From: Monarcha castaneiventris obscurior
Lineage: Eukaryota > Chordata > Aves > Passeriformes > Monarchidae
Direction: 5' to 3'
Assembly: GCA_026261815.1 (NCBI GenBank)
Contig: JAMPIT010000437.1
Coordinates: 7,080,001 to 7,144,000 of the forward strand
Length of the DNA stretch: 64,000 nucleotides
The position numbers and the translations under genes are program-made. The notes below the pieces were generated by a model. The model had not been told where the DNA came from, ran no database searches, and was given only the letters and a program-made list of their open reading frames with translations. Positions within the stretch are counted from its first letter, which is position 1. Each line of letters opens with the position of its first letter. Positions 36,801 to 51,800 of this stretch are shown in pieces.

Positions 36801-39800
36801 TGCATCTTATTGATGCTAACAGCAAATTGTTACATAACATTTGAAGGCAATTAATGCTACAAGTCCCTGGACAAAGAAACGAAAGAAAAAAAAAAAAGAA
36901 AAATCAACTCAGTGGGTATGCAAAGAATAACAATAGATAAAACAGTTTGAAAGGCAGCAAGCTTTGGTCACTTTGGTATATTCAGCATCATTTTCAGCTA
37001 TGAGAAAGAGAAATGCCAAAGCTTAGACAGAGGGCATTTGCATAAGGGATGTAATACAAACTGGGCTTCTTGACATAGTGGAGAAATGTTAATATTGCAT
37101 TGTATACTCTGCTGGTGAGAGGAATCTACAAGGGATTATCAAACCATACATTAAGATTAATATTCAGCTGAAAGATGATGGAAAAATGCACATACAAGGG
37201 AAACAGAAATTATGAAAACCAGATGAGATTTAGGAGGATGAATGAGATTAGCAACGACCAGAAGGAAAGTGGCTACTAGAAAATGGTGCCAAGAAATAGA
37301 AATAGAATTAAAGATGGGGAGAATCCAAATTAAGGTGCTACTTTTTCAGCCTCCACACACTAGTCATGGGACTCTGTAAAGGAGATCCATAGCAGAATAT
37401 TTACAGAGCACTATGAAGCTTCCCAAAATTTTCTGGTTCCTACAAGGATATGGCCAGTGTTTGTTTCAGTGAACTGACAGCACTGGGGGCACAGTTTCTC
37501 AGCTTATTGATGTCAAAGAACACAGCACAAATAAATCTATTGATGTTTGGACAGAACCATTTGAGAGAGAGTTGCTAATCAAAATTAATTGAAGGTTTTA
37601 TGAACTGGTCTAGATAGTTTTGTGTGAGTCTTTGTTACAAGGCTGACAACTTTGCTGCTGCTCCACAGCCAGGCATGATTGGAGAAACAGAGTTTAGGCT
37701 GTGATTTCATGGCTTGCTGCAACCCCACTTAGGTGCTTGGAAAAAAGGAAAGCAAACTTTCTTCCATTCAGGCTTGTCTGAATTCAGTCTTCAATTCAGG
37801 ATTATCTGAATCATGCAATTATTGGATTTGTGCAGGTATCTGCTATGTTCTTCTTTAGAAAAGGAAATAAATTAGGAATCATTCACTCTTGGAGAGGAGA
37901 TTTCATTCCAGGTAGTAGAATTGAACAGCCCCTGGCCACTCTGTTACACCACTTCAGAATTTGCTCACATTCCAGACTTGAAGAAAATACATTCTTATAA
38001 ATAATTGTGAGATTGTGCTGTAATGTCCATTCAGGGTTTGAAAAGGCTGGGATAATGAATCAGATCACTCCCTCTTTAACTCTTATCAGCCATTACCAGA
38101 GGCACTTGAATCCCTAAAAAGATCCTGTTCAACAGATGCCTCCATCAATTGCTTCTCCTTCAGCTCAAATCTATGCTGCACTGAAATAAAAATTATGTGA
38201 TTAAGCTTTTACTAGCAGTAATTTTGAGATTCAACATGAGGTAAAAAAATGGAAATTTCCCTTTCCTTCAGACTAGAATTAATGAAATTACTGAAAAGTA
38301 ATTATTAATGCCTTTTTTAGCCATCTTAATTTATAGAAATAATTTTATATATATATATATATGTATGTATGATATTTATATTAGAACTTTTGCTTGCATT
38401 TTTCCCACAAAAATTCCTTATGAATCCTTATGATGTATGGAAACATCAAACCACATTTCTGCAGACAGTAAGCAAGCCTAAAAGTGGATTTAAGACTTAA
38501 ATTCAAATTCTGCTGCTTAATTATATATTTATAATTAACACAGAAGTTCACTGTGTTTACACTCCACAGAAAAAGCCAGTGAATTACTGTGGTCTCAAGT
38601 ATCCACCCTGAATGTCCATCTGCAGTGAGTCAAAGGAGGAGGGAAATGCAACGAGTAGAAGACCAGCTTTGCTGTAATGTCTCAAAACTCCTACAGTACT
38701 TGGACACAGGACCAACAGTTATTTGGCAATGATAAGAAAATATTTGCTTGTTTGGGCCAAGCTACAGCGTTCTGAGGACATTCAGCACAAGGGGTTTCTG
38801 AAACTGGTACAGGAAAGCTGCACTGAGCACCTGGACCAGGCACTGACCCAATGCTGTGGTACCAATATTGAACAGCAGAGAAGTTTAATGTCTTGAGGAA
38901 GAGAATTGTAAATATTGCACAATGTTTGCTGAAGGCTGTATCAGCTGCCATTAGTAGCAATTGTTTCACTGGCTTCAGTGACAGGAGGGTTAAATTAATC
39001 TTGAGACTTTCTAAAACCTGGCTTTGGATCAAGGCTGCTAGATCTAATTTTAACTCTATTTTAGTATTTACACCACCAGTGCCAATTTAACCTCATTTCG
39101 ATGTTTTTGCCACCTTAAGGCTGGTGAAGTACTTGGAAGAACCAAGTTTTCAGACCAGTTGAGCTCATTTAACACATTCTCAGATCATCTGCAGCAGTTA
39201 AGTGGAATGACAACCGGGAAAAATGTTCATACCATCTGACTGCTTCCAAGCAGAAAATTCTGCATTTTGTCAAAGAGGCTATTTTTACTCTTAGTATTTA
39301 AAAATATGCTGAAGCAGTTAAACAAATGGGAGGCAAAATATTGCCAGGCTCTTTATTTTCTATGATCCAATGAAAGGGGGAAGAGGATATATTAATAAAT
39401 TTACCTTTTGTCATAACTTTTAGAATTTTGCCTGTCCTCTATTGGCAAAAATTAATTTGCAATATTCCTAACTGACCAATGCATAAGAAAGGTTCTGTCA
39501 TTGTTCTCTGAATTACTGCATTTCCATACTCTGATGTGAAAGACACAGCAAGTTAAACTTGTGTGCTTAGCTACGTGAGATTTCCTTAGCTGATATCTTC
39601 TCAAAACCAAATCTGAAAATTTTAGTAAAGTTTAGAGATAAAAAATATGTATCAAGGCAAACATTCCTGTCGCCCTGGTTTTCACAGTGTTCCATGTTTT
39701 TACTTTTGTAGTAGAAGTTCTCATGCTCTTTCTATAAACATAGCTCTTGTTTTTCTAACCGGCTAAGATTGTTTACTGAACTTTTAGATAGTTGTTCATT

Positions 39801-42800
39801 CCTTTCTCCAAGGCAGAGAAAGGTGATAGACTGTGTTCCTATCCTGTAAAATGCTAGAGGTGTTAACCTCATCCACCAATGTATGATTGTCTTAGAAGAG
39901 GTATAAAAGTGTGATAATAAAGGTAGGCAGCCCCTTTTGGCTCTACTGGGTGGCTGACCGCTAACCTGCTGTTTGAGTCCGCGTGTTCGTGTCCCGACAC
40001 TGCGACACATTCCCACTGTGATTTGAAAGAGTATCAAATAAAATGCATCTGAATGCATCAGGTTCCTAGTTCCCAATTTAAAATATGGTTTGGACATGTC
40101 TTAGGCCCAGGAATATTGTAGGTACAGAAATTACTCCAACCAGTGCTCATGGGAACCACAAAGCTGATGGTCCTGGACTATATTTTCCTAGGCTAGAATA
40201 AATTAATCCCATCTTTTTCCTACTGTTGTCACATAATTTAGCTGTAATGTGCTCTGATGCTTCAAAACAGTACATTATACAGCAGATGGTTCATGTGACA
40301 TTGTGTTGTAAATAAAAGGATGCTGGGAAGGACAGCTCAAAATTTCTTATGCATAAGATCACAAAACAGTGTGGCATCTGCAGTTTAATCAGGGAAATGT
40401 GGAATAAGAAAATACCAAACCAGCTTTTTTTCCATCTCTGAGACATTTCTCAGTTGAAAGTTTTGCACCTACTTACTTTCATTTTTATTTATTCTAACTC
40501 ATCACCAGTAGGATGGTGATAAAACAATTGTTTTAATGGATTATAGGTACGGGACAGGTCTGAATCCCCATCCTGGCATTTTTTAGAAAATCAAAAGTAC
40601 CAATTTTTGGTAAAACAGAACTAATTATTAGAAAGATTGTGTTCAAATATAGTTCTTATGGCACTTGGAAATTATTGAGACATGAAATCATGAGGCAACA
40701 ATTAAATCAAATTGCCAGAATAACAGAAAAGGTAGTGGGGTCTGCAAGCACCCAAACACTGCAAAGGAATCTGGACCCTCTCTAATAAAAAAGCTATTTT
40801 ACTCACCACTTTAATGTTAAAAGATTCCCCAATGGCATAGACAACTTTAAACCTTCTTAAGAAAGAATTACCTCACAAATCTTCATTAATCTCAAAGTTT
40901 GACATCTTAAAACCATTCCCAAAGCTCTAAAGTGAATACTGGGTGGAGGATAAAGTTTGGTGTCTTCATTTACTGAATTGTTAATTAATTCCTTTCGAAC
41001 TAGGCCACAAAGAACCTGAGATTTACTTCCTTTTCTTGATCAGTTTTCTGGCTAATCTTTCCACTTGGAGCTTTTCCAATCGAATAACATTACAGAAATA
41101 TCCAAAGCCTAAAAAATGAATTTTTGAATGGTGTCTTTTCTCCGCTTAGGAAAGCACTAATCTTTCTGAGATGGGCTCCAATTTATTTCAATCACTCCAG
41201 CTTTCTTACCACTTCATTTTAGCTAGGATGAAATTCAGCTCTTTTCATATGCAAATGGAAATAACTGCTCTATAAAGTCTTGAAGAATCCTTTCCTTTAC
41301 ATTTTAACTACCTGGCCCAAGGTTCTACTTTAAGCAGAAAGAATAACTTCAGGCTGCCAGCTACAGCTGGGGAAACATTTAATTAGGTTCTTTTTAATAG
41401 CCATTTTTGGGACTACTTTAAAGTATTTTAACAACCTGTCTCTGTTGCCTCAGAATGACCTCTTAGTCTGCAGGGGTTTTTTTTTTTTTAATATATATAT
41501 TCTTCTCCTTACTTTACTCTGCAAAGTAATTCAATAATATCTTGTAATCTGTTGTTGGACTCAACTCATTTTTCTTTCTGCTGAGTGTCTGGAGACTCCC
41601 CATCACACAAGTTTCTGGCAATGGCAGGAGTACTGACATCATTTGCTTAACCACTCACACTGAGATGTTCAGCATCAGATTCCCTGTGCTGCCTTCACAG
41701 GTCACAGCACAGCACGTCCCACCTTGAGGATCAGCCTGCAGTGCAATTAGGAACATCTAAAGCATTTTAAGCAGTGGCAATTTGAAAGCAAGTCCCTCCT
41801 TTCCTGCCAGGAGCAAATGTGTATGATGTGTGACATCAAAAACATCTCCTGTGCCTCACCAGTTGTTTATGAAGAATTTATTTGATCTGGAAAGGAAAAA
41901 ATGCCTTCAGTGCTTAGTTTGTGAGGGCTAATTTACTGATTGTGTCCATTTTAACCTTGTACACTGAGACAAGATTTCTTTGTGTGTGCAATAAAAATCC
42001 CAAGAAACCATGGTGGAAACCCTGCATCTCACCACAGCATATCATGAAAAACCTACAAATCAGGTTAATAACTTCAACAAGAAATTGTCTTTCTAGCTAG
42101 AAGCCAGTATCTGATTTAAACATAGTTTCATGTGTCATCAGCCAATATTAATCTAGAATAGTTCAATTGTCAACACTGGAATTAGAATAGTATAAAACTT
42201 GAGTTACAAGAGTACTAAAATACATGGCTAAAAATAAAACTCTAGACTCAAATATCCCTGAAGTGTTCTAGATGGTTTGGAGACTAATGAGCCTGCAGTC
42301 TTTGCTACAACAGTTTTGAGGAATTGATTTCACAGCTTCATCCTCTGCACCCTAAGAACTCATTCCAGTGGCTGTTACAGAATTTAGCCTGAAATTCTGT
42401 CCTTGCTGGAATGGAGCTGTCTTGGCTCTTTGTGGCAATGGGATTTTGAAGGGTTGCCTATGGAACCCCTGAGAAGATAATGATGCTCCAGATCGATGCT
42501 TCTATCTAAATTTTTTGTTGAGTTCTGTTAAAAATCCTGTATTCTACTTTGTGTCTAGACAGGATCAGTTTGGGCTAGTGGTATAGGACAACACTCAAGA
42601 GATGTTTTAGAGGTTGGAAATGTAGAAGTTAGTGAAAAAAACCCAGAAGTGCAATAGGAGAACTATCCAAATACTTTATCTTTTCAAACCAAATTGATTT
42701 ACCAGGAAACAAGAATACTCCTGTGCTCAACATTCTGCCACTAGTTGTAAAAATGTGAAAATGGTGTGTGGTGGGTGCTGATGTCCAGCTCTGCTTTACA

Positions 42801-45800
42801 CCAGGTAATTGTGCCGTTCATCAGTGATGCTGAACTCTGCTTTCACAGTGGGGACTTGGTCTGTGTCTGGGCTTAAAGAATTGATTGCACACAACTGCTG
42901 GGGAGAAATGTTTTCCTCTTTTAATTGTGGTTTGGAATTAGCTACATTTATGGGGCATTTACCCATTTGCTCTAGCAATAAAAATTCAGCTTAAAAATTT
43001 GGTTCTGTCTAATCTTTGTTTATAGCTAAGGGCTTTGGATTTCTTTTTTTTTTTAAGAGACCAGGTGCTATTTATAGTTAATAACTCCAGGAATTGTGCC
43101 TTTTCTCTGCTTTAAATAATCCAATTCCAACTTTCTTCTCTCTACGAAATCTGTAGAACACCAGCTGAAAACGAAAAGAGTGAATGAAATAATACCTCAA
43201 CAGCTGCCTTTGCTCTTTCAAATTCCTCCTCCAAGGAGTGATTTCTGGAGAGAAGAGGAGTTCCCCAACGCTGCTCCTTACTTGACCGTGCCTAAAAAAG
43301 AAAAGAATGAATCAGAAAGGCATGATAGACTCTCTGCCACATTTCTGAGATATTTCCTTAATTACCTAGAACCTCAAATGGCCTTTTACTTGAGGAAAAC
43401 TTCTTGTTTCCCTGTGTGAATTCCTCTGAATTCTCTTACACTGTAGCACACAACACTTCTCATGGGAAGCAGAGACATTTTTTTCCAGATTTTTCTTTTC
43501 ACTCAAGATGTGTGAAAGATAAAGAGACATCCAAGAAAAGGCAATGCAAAGGTTGGACTAAAAAAGGAGAGAGCTGACTATTTGGTATAAGACTTTTTAC
43601 CTTCCTTATTCCTTCTGCATTATGACTGTGGGAATGCTTTCCACTGACTATGATCCAGGAAGAAAACACTTTTTTTCCCCTGCACATTTTGTGGTTTTCT
43701 TTCAGGTTTTTGTTTGGGACCACATTGGAGAGCCAGGTTTGCCCTGGATTTCACTGGAGAGAAAAATCCTTTCTACAATCAGCACCTCTCTTATGTACCT
43801 TACCATTGGTCAATCCCATTGGAAGCACATAATAATTTTTCCCTGTTCTTTTTCTGAAAACACTTTTTTTTTTTTTTTTACAAAAAGCATTGTACAAAAC
43901 CAAACAATATTTAAGGATGGCAGAAAAAGCACAAAGTGGCCTAATCTTGGAAAACAAAGCTCTGACTGCTAATCCCTTCCCTAGTGTTTGTCAGGAGGTT
44001 AAACTCATTAGCCACGTATGTGCCCTTGCTTCCAATTGCATTAATTTCCCTGATTATATTTCTGATGACTGTACTTGTAATATTCAATTTCTGTGAGCCA
44101 CACTGCTAAAAGGCTAATTTTTCCCACATCACACTCATTGGGCTGTGTCTGCAAATGTTGGGATGGACACTGCTGGGATGGAACATCTGACACATTTCTG
44201 AGCTCTCGTTTATGCCACGTGTAATGGATGGTCAAACACATTTGTCTGTGGTTGGACACACATGGTTTTTTCCCTGGAAAGACGACATTCATTTGTCAAA
44301 TGAGCCCTAGGGTTTCTGTTTTGTTCCTGAGGCTTTGGTGTCTCAGTTAGAGACTGATGAGTGGAATGCACACTGAGTGGATGAAACACTTAAGGTAAGA
44401 AAACAACGATACAACACGATTTCTGTGAGAATCACGGGGTGGTGGTGGGCTCTGGGTGTGTTCTCCTGTGCTGCACTCTGGACTTTGCTGTGACAGGAAG
44501 CTCTGAGGATGGGGGAATGTCTACACTGAGGATCTGCTGTTTCTGCCTTCACTTCTACCTCTGGTCCATATTTGGAAAATATTGTTTTCCTTTGGTGAGG
44601 CTGGGAGGAGATCTCAGGTTGTCCTTGAAAACAAACCAAAACCCAGTCCTATACATGAAAGATTCATTTTGGCTGATTAATAGAATTTAGGGCAGAAGAG
44701 ATAACTGATTCAGATCATTCATTTGTCTATGTATCACGTGATAGCATTTGTCAGTCAACAGCCATGGAATCAAAATTATATTCTTCAGAGAATAAATGGA
44801 GATGGTCTGGAATAAATGTATTTGAGGAAGCTGCTTGGATTTAATTTAAAGTTATCAAGAGACCTTAATGTCATCACTTTGTTTGCAATTTGTTTAGCTG
44901 CCCTCCTTGTTTCTCTTTTTAATTTTAATTTCAGTTTCCAACTATCATTTCTTTTTTTTTTCTAGTAGTTTAAAATACTTTTTAGTACTCCTTATTTTCT
45001 CTGTAGAAAGATACTGATGATTTTAATCAGGTTTAATGATATAAAGACATTTACTTAAATAAAACATTGCAATATTAAATATTTTCCATATGAAACATTC
45101 GGATTTAAACTTTTTTTTGGTGTCACTTTCAGCCTCCCTCTTAATTTTTTATAGCCATAGAGACAAACAAAGTGAACCCTTTATTCCAGCAGCTGTCTTG
45201 CTGATTCTCTATACAGAAATCAGGTGATCTCCTGTCTCCCACTAATTATGTTTGGTTCTACACACTCCTCTTTCCCCAGTACTACACAGGAAAGACTCCT
45301 GTTGTTTCAAATTGTCTCCCAGCATAGTGCTGTAAGCAGAGCCTGCCTTCTTGCTCTGAAATGTGTTATTTTCCAAGGGACTGCATTGCAATATGTATTT
45401 ATACAGATGCCTTGGTCACCAGCTCCTTTTCATGTGTCTCTTATTTTCATTTCGGGAATTTTCTGAGGAGTTGGCTTGCATGTTTATTTTCAGATCAATA
45501 ATACTGAAGAACATTGTTTCTCTTTGGAATCCCAGAACAATCCCTATGTGATTACAATTCCCAGTAAATAACTACTGCTCCTGAGACCTCAGGTTGGCTA
45601 GTTTTAATCTGTTTAACAGCCGCTTTATTCACATTGTATGGTGCCAGTTTTACAATCAGAATATGACATTAATTCAAAACTCTTGTAGAATATCATGCAC
45701 CAACATTTATCAACTTGACCTGTAATCTGATCAAAGAATTAAATTTGTTTTTCTTGACACAGGACTCTGTTGATAGGCACTAATTATGTTCCTGGCCTTT

Positions 45801-48800
45801 CCATTATTTATGAGCTGGCTCCTGCAAACAGTTTGATTACTTCCGCTTCTTACCCATTTGTTTCCAGTGACTGCCATTCCTTAGGTCAAGGACAACCCTG
45901 TAAATGAGGATGTTCAGACTGAGCTGTGGTGCAGAAGGGCAGAGTGAGCTTGTAGGGGCAGCACAGAGGTGAGGGGGAAGAGGACAAGAAACACAGAGGT
46001 CCCCTCCTCTGCCTCATGACAGAGTATACACTTTGTCCCCACATCATCCCCACAGAAATACACTTTCTCCTCCATTAAATGAGCAGCAGGAGGGGAAAAA
46101 GGTCATTAACAAAAGCCACAGAAGCTTCATTTGAATACAGACAATGCAGAGTACTGTGGGTTGTGACACCCAGCAATGAAAAGCCCCAAACACGCTGCCT
46201 TTTGCTAGCCCAGGGAGAGGGGATGGGAGTGGAGTGCCAGCACTGGAGAACTCCACATCTCACATCTCCAGTAGGTGATGGGGTGGGACTCTGCAGGTGC
46301 CTTCCCTGAGGGAGCCCCACCCAGGTGGGTCAGGGTGGGATGACAGTGTCCGAGGCTGGACACTGGACACTGTGGTTTGATATTCTCACCTCTCCACAAT
46401 CAGCTGCTGTAGCTGATCATGGCTGCTGTGTTCAGGGACAAAACCTTCCATTCCAAAGCATTTGCACACACTATCCTGCACTTGTATTCTCCTTCTGTGC
46501 TGTTGCACCTTAAATGTTGATGAGAGGCTTAAATTGCAGTCTTAATTTTTGATCGAGTCTTCAAATAATGAACTAAATCTGTCCCTTATAACTCTTCATT
46601 TCCTTAGGGTAAGTGGCACATCCAAGGAAAGTTAGGGCCGTTAGTCTTTCTGGAGCTATCTGGGAGAAGTGGGGAATTAATTTTACATCCCAAATATTGT
46701 TGCCTTGAACTGGAGATTTCTAAGTTTTACAACATTTGCACTACACCTTTGTCTAAGAGTGTTGGCATATTAGAATTAGGTACACATTTTTAACATGTCA
46801 GGGGTTTTGTCTACTCTGTGTGAGAAATGTAATATTTAAAATGCCCAGGAAAATATTTAAAGAGTTAAAACATGACCAGACTTTATGCACAGACAATGGA
46901 ACATATTATCTCCTTCTGCAGTTTGTAATTTTAAGATTAAAAATAAAACTTCAACCCTCCCCCCACCCAAACCAAACACTGTAGGATGTCTCAGTACCAA
47001 TAAAAGCATAACAAGGAACTTTTCAGAATGGCAGATAAAAGAAAGAACAAGGATACTTTGGGCCAATGCAGTTTAAGAGTTAATAATAGGTAAAGCATGA
47101 TGTGAGTAGATGCTGAGAAGCAAGACAGCCACACCCAGTGACAGCCACCAGTGACCACTGCCCATCACAGCCTTCAAACACATTTCTCCCTTAGTAGTTC
47201 AAGGCTTGTCTTTTGGATTTTTGTATTGGCACAAGTGCTGGTAAACACAGGATTTTGTTAAGAAGATTGCATAATTTTAATGAAAATATGACCTAGTTAC
47301 TTAGCATTTCACTTTGAGGAGCTGAATCTGACATGTCAGAGATGAGTGATGAGGTGATAGGGAAACTGCTGATGGAAAACTGCAGCAAGTTTGACAAGAT
47401 GAAATCTTTGGGGTATGGCAGAAAGTGTTGCATTTGCAAAGGTTACCTTTAAATGAGATAGACAAGACCTACAGAGGACAAAGTATGGAAAACATATGCT
47501 TTGATAAAAGCCCTAACGTGATTTCTTTTGCAAGCAGATTAAGAACTCGGTCAAGACAGATGAGCCTGTGTGTTGGGAGCTGACAACTTTGACAGTCCAA
47601 GTACAAGCAGGATGAAGCAGGAAGTGAACAAAACCACATTTCTAAGTACCCTACCTAGAATAAAAGCACATTCTCACTTCAGGTCATTTCTCTGTGCTAA
47701 TAATTACCAGTATAACATTTTGTTGCTCGAATGGACAACAAGTTTGGAACAAGCAGGCTATGACAAACGAAAACAAAACATGAAATGTTACAAGACAACA
47801 GATAAGAAATTTAGTCTCTGCTTTTTTTTCAAGTTGGCTTATTCAACATCATGACTTTTTATTTTGAAGTATCAGTCATTTTACAAAAGATTATGGAGCC
47901 TCAACTGACTGAACTTAAACTGAGTGAAAAATGTGGATTTTTGCATCTGCAGTTATTCTAGTGGAAGAGAAACAGGAAATAGACCATATAAAGTAGAGAT
48001 ACACTGAATTTGTCATTGTTTTTATGGAAAGCCACAGCATTTAAATCCTGCAACTGTCTACTTGACTTACACACATCTTGGTTGAGCACAAATGTCCTGG
48101 AATTTAGATCTACTGCGCTGAGGAACAGCTTCCTAAAAGAGGGTCAGAGGTGCTTCAATATGAGCTGGACAGAGTACCTGAGAGCACAGCGTCCATTTCA
48201 AGTGGATGACATTGTGCAATAGATATTTTCCATCACTAAGATGTACAAATCCATTGTAGAGAAAGGCAAGATATCATGCATTACAACTAACGGGAAGCAT
48301 TCCAGAGGAAAAAAAACCCTGTTTGTAATGTAGAGATGGCAGGGAAGTAAAGGACACTTTTTTTCAAAGAAAAACCCAGAAATGGATCTGATAACTGGGT
48401 TCTATTTCTACTTTCTGCAAAAAGAAAGAAAAAAGTGTATAATCTCAGGATACACATTTGGCAAGTAGTGTCTCATTTTTCCATTTTCAAATGAGGCTAT
48501 TATTTTCCATTAATTTCCAGACTTTCTATCTGACAGAAAGTTTTTGAAGTCCAGGCCTAAAAATAGCTGTGGTGGGGGAGAAAATTATTTTCAGCTAAAA
48601 GCTAATCCAGCAGAAAACTCTCTCTTCCCCCTTCCAGTGGCAACAGCTGAAATCTTTCAGTTAAAAAGTGAGAAGCAGCAAAGAAGGGTGTGTGAACAAC
48701 CTGATCTATCTGAATGCATGTGTAAATATTTGTACCTGTTTGTGCATACATGCATGCAAGTCTAAGTAATAATTTCCAGCAAGACCTGTCCAATACACAA

Positions 48801-51800
48801 TACAACAGTGGAATTGGGCAAATCTACAAACCTTTAGCCCAGAGCCCTCCGTATTAGAGTTCCTTTTCCAGCAGAAAAAAGTCCTGTGACCACACTGCTC
48901 TCTCACCTGTGGAGATAAACTGCTAATGAACATTGGTGTAATGATTGCTTCCTGATTTCCTTAGCAATTTCCCAATTCTGGGGATTCCTGCCTGACCAAG
49001 AGACCTAAAGAATAGATATTTAACTTGGGTAGAAGATATTTAACTGGTAGAATTCAGCTAGAAGTCTGAACTTCAGAACTGGAGGAAGGGAAAGAAGATG
49101 GTGCTGTAAACCGTAGTTTGAAGTTTTTCACTCTGTATGGGAAGGTCACACTTCACTGCAGGATTAAACTCTGAATGTTTCAGGCACTTACACAGTTAAT
49201 TTCACAGCCTAGTAATTTCAGAGTTGTGTGAAGATATTTTCCCTGATGATCCTGAAAATATCCCTTGAAGAGTTCTCCCAGAATGTCAATGGTTAGCCAG
49301 TGGGAAGTTCCTCCTTGCCTTTTTATTGTTAATAAACCTACCAAATCATCTTACCTGTATTGCAGGTGCAAGTTCTAATTCTGATGCTGAATCAGAGTCC
49401 AAGGCACTCTTGACATTAGTCAGCTCAGACTGTGATCTGTTTTCTGTGGACCTAGAAATAATGCATTTACATACTCAGCACTGGGACACGCTGCCTTATG
49501 TCTTCCAGGTTCATAAGCACACACTGATTAATCAGGTTATTTCTTTCAACTGAATAGTTTAACTTGCAGTTATCAAAAGTGCCTGGGTCCTTCTCAGTGT
49601 TCTCACTCTTCTATTTCATAGACAGAGTAACTGAGGCCAGACAAAGACACGAGACTGTGCCTCAGTCAGTGTCTAAAAATCAATCACCACAATAAAGGAG
49701 TTCGCTGCCTGTCTCTGTAGAATTCTCACCACCATTTATTAAGTCATTGCACCTGCTACTTTCCATAACATTAAAACTTGCTGGCAAAATGTCATTTATA
49801 GTGTACTTGCTTATGATATATTGTCCAAAATATGTGCTTGAACACAATTAATGTTATCATAACAGGTTTAATAATATGATTTGTTATTAAGCAAGCATTT
49901 CTGTGAAGCAAGAAAGTTGGGATGGAAATATTTTTGTAAGGAAAGCAAAAGGTTGTACCATAAAATCTCTTTTGATGGAGCTCTGGATGATGATGATGTT
50001 CGCTCTGCAGAAGGGTGGACCTTGCTACTCCTGTCTCCATGAAAACTGACATCATCCCATTTCTCTATCTGTGTCTGAATATCAACTGAAAAATAGAGAA
50101 CAGAAATATATGAATCTTTTAAAGAAACTACTGCTGAAAATTTTATCTCCTCTGTTAAATGTATGTTGTAGAGAAAATAATGCCACCAAAGACTATATTT
50201 TAATAAAGGTTCAACACACAGAAATATTGTGCACCTTTCTAGTTAAAATACTGCAAAAATATTTGGAAATTCACAACATTTTTCTAAATCTGTTAGCATT
50301 CATGGCCAGAACGTCAGTGTAACTCTTGACTTAAAATCAGTGATTTGGATGTAATTTAGTCAAATTTTAAAAACAAAGCTTCTTTTAGAGACTAACATGT
50401 AAAAATGACTATGTAGGCAACTGATATTATTCAGTCTTATGTCAGACTCACTTTGCAAAGATCAGATGTTCAGCTCCTGTTTGAAGATAAAGGTCTCTAA
50501 CAGAATTTCTGTGCTGATGAATGGAAAATTTGCTGCCTTGGTATAAATTACATTTACCTTGCAAATTTCTCAGTTGCACTGCAAGTAATTTAGTTTGGAT
50601 GGAACTAAATTAAATTCACCTTTTCCAAAGCTTGTCGATAGATCAGGCTTGGCAGGATATTGAGTTGTTTTGGGGATTTTTTTTTCAGTCTGTATAAATA
50701 TATCTCTCTTGTCAAGAATGGATTTTTTTTCTCTGGTATGCATAGATAAAGCAGTATTTACAAACATAAATGTGCATTTCTGACACCTGCAGTTCTGAAA
50801 AGGACATCAGTATGGGCTGCTTCTCATTTGTGTCCTTTACCAATTTCTCATCACACTCCTACAGATTTTTCTACCATTTTACACACCCTGACTAAATTCC
50901 TTTTTACAAAGAACTTTCAAAACTTTGTTAGCACACCTAGTGACAACTTAATAGGTATAATGGCAAAGGCAAAATGTAAAATGTGTTCACAGAGTTTAAG
51001 GTTTAAAGCGCTTCAAGTTGTTTATAAGGGGGAGCAAATGTTGCTTTGCTGAAATGTGGTGCAGCAAAAATTCTGCTGTTGCTCATTATTTTGTGACAGT
51101 AGCCAGGAGAAACTCGTGCTGAGCAGGGCTATAGAGCTCTGATGAAATAGCTACACTCTTACCTAAATCTAGAGAAGACTTGTCTGCAACTCTGACAGCC
51201 TGGACTTTCTGCTCAGAATCCACACTGATCAGGTCAGGATTCTCTGTCTTCTTTCTGTGGGTTGAAGCTTTTAAGCCTTCACTTCTTGAAGGATTCTCTG
51301 ATTTCTTTGCTTTGTTTTGGGTTTGTAAGACAGGTTCACTAAGATCCAAGAGATCCAGACCTGTTGATAATACTTAGAGACAAAATGTTAAAATTCAGTG
51401 TCGTTTTAATTCAAATAGCTCACTTTTAAAGATTTGTTTTAATTGGGGAAAACATTACTGAAGTGTTTGCATTTGGCTAGAGTAGGTGTGTATTTCGTGG
51501 CTAAAGATGATGACCAGTATGTTAAAATGTGACTGGGGATTTCAGGTGCTTAACTGAATGCAGTTTAGCAGATTTGCAATGAAGGCTTTTCCTCTGAAAA
51601 TCTTAAAGACATCTGAGGTCTTAATGGCTGGGGCCTTCATAGATTTCCCTCTGTTGTGATGGTTCCCTGTACTACTGAGCTTTTAGATAAGATTTGGGTT
51701 AATTTATGATTTCTCAAGTGCTGGTAACAGCTGCTTAGGGCATCGCTGTTGTGCCACAATCCATTTGGGAATAGCTGGAGCACACAGCTCCTGGGGTGGA

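Larger units (their letters stand above)
36508..43195 (-). other. PEX5L: PEX5L intron with solo LTR
   Basis: A 6.7-kb AT-rich intron. It contains the solo LTR at 39668-40007 and a TA/GTAT microsatellite at 38346-38371. The rest has no feature I can name. Confidence 0.8.

Noticed and set aside
51363..51372. Alternative acceptor atcaacag for the PEX5L exon 51163-51372.
   Set aside because: It shifts the frame, while tctctaag at 51373 gives VLSTGLDLL, matching the family.
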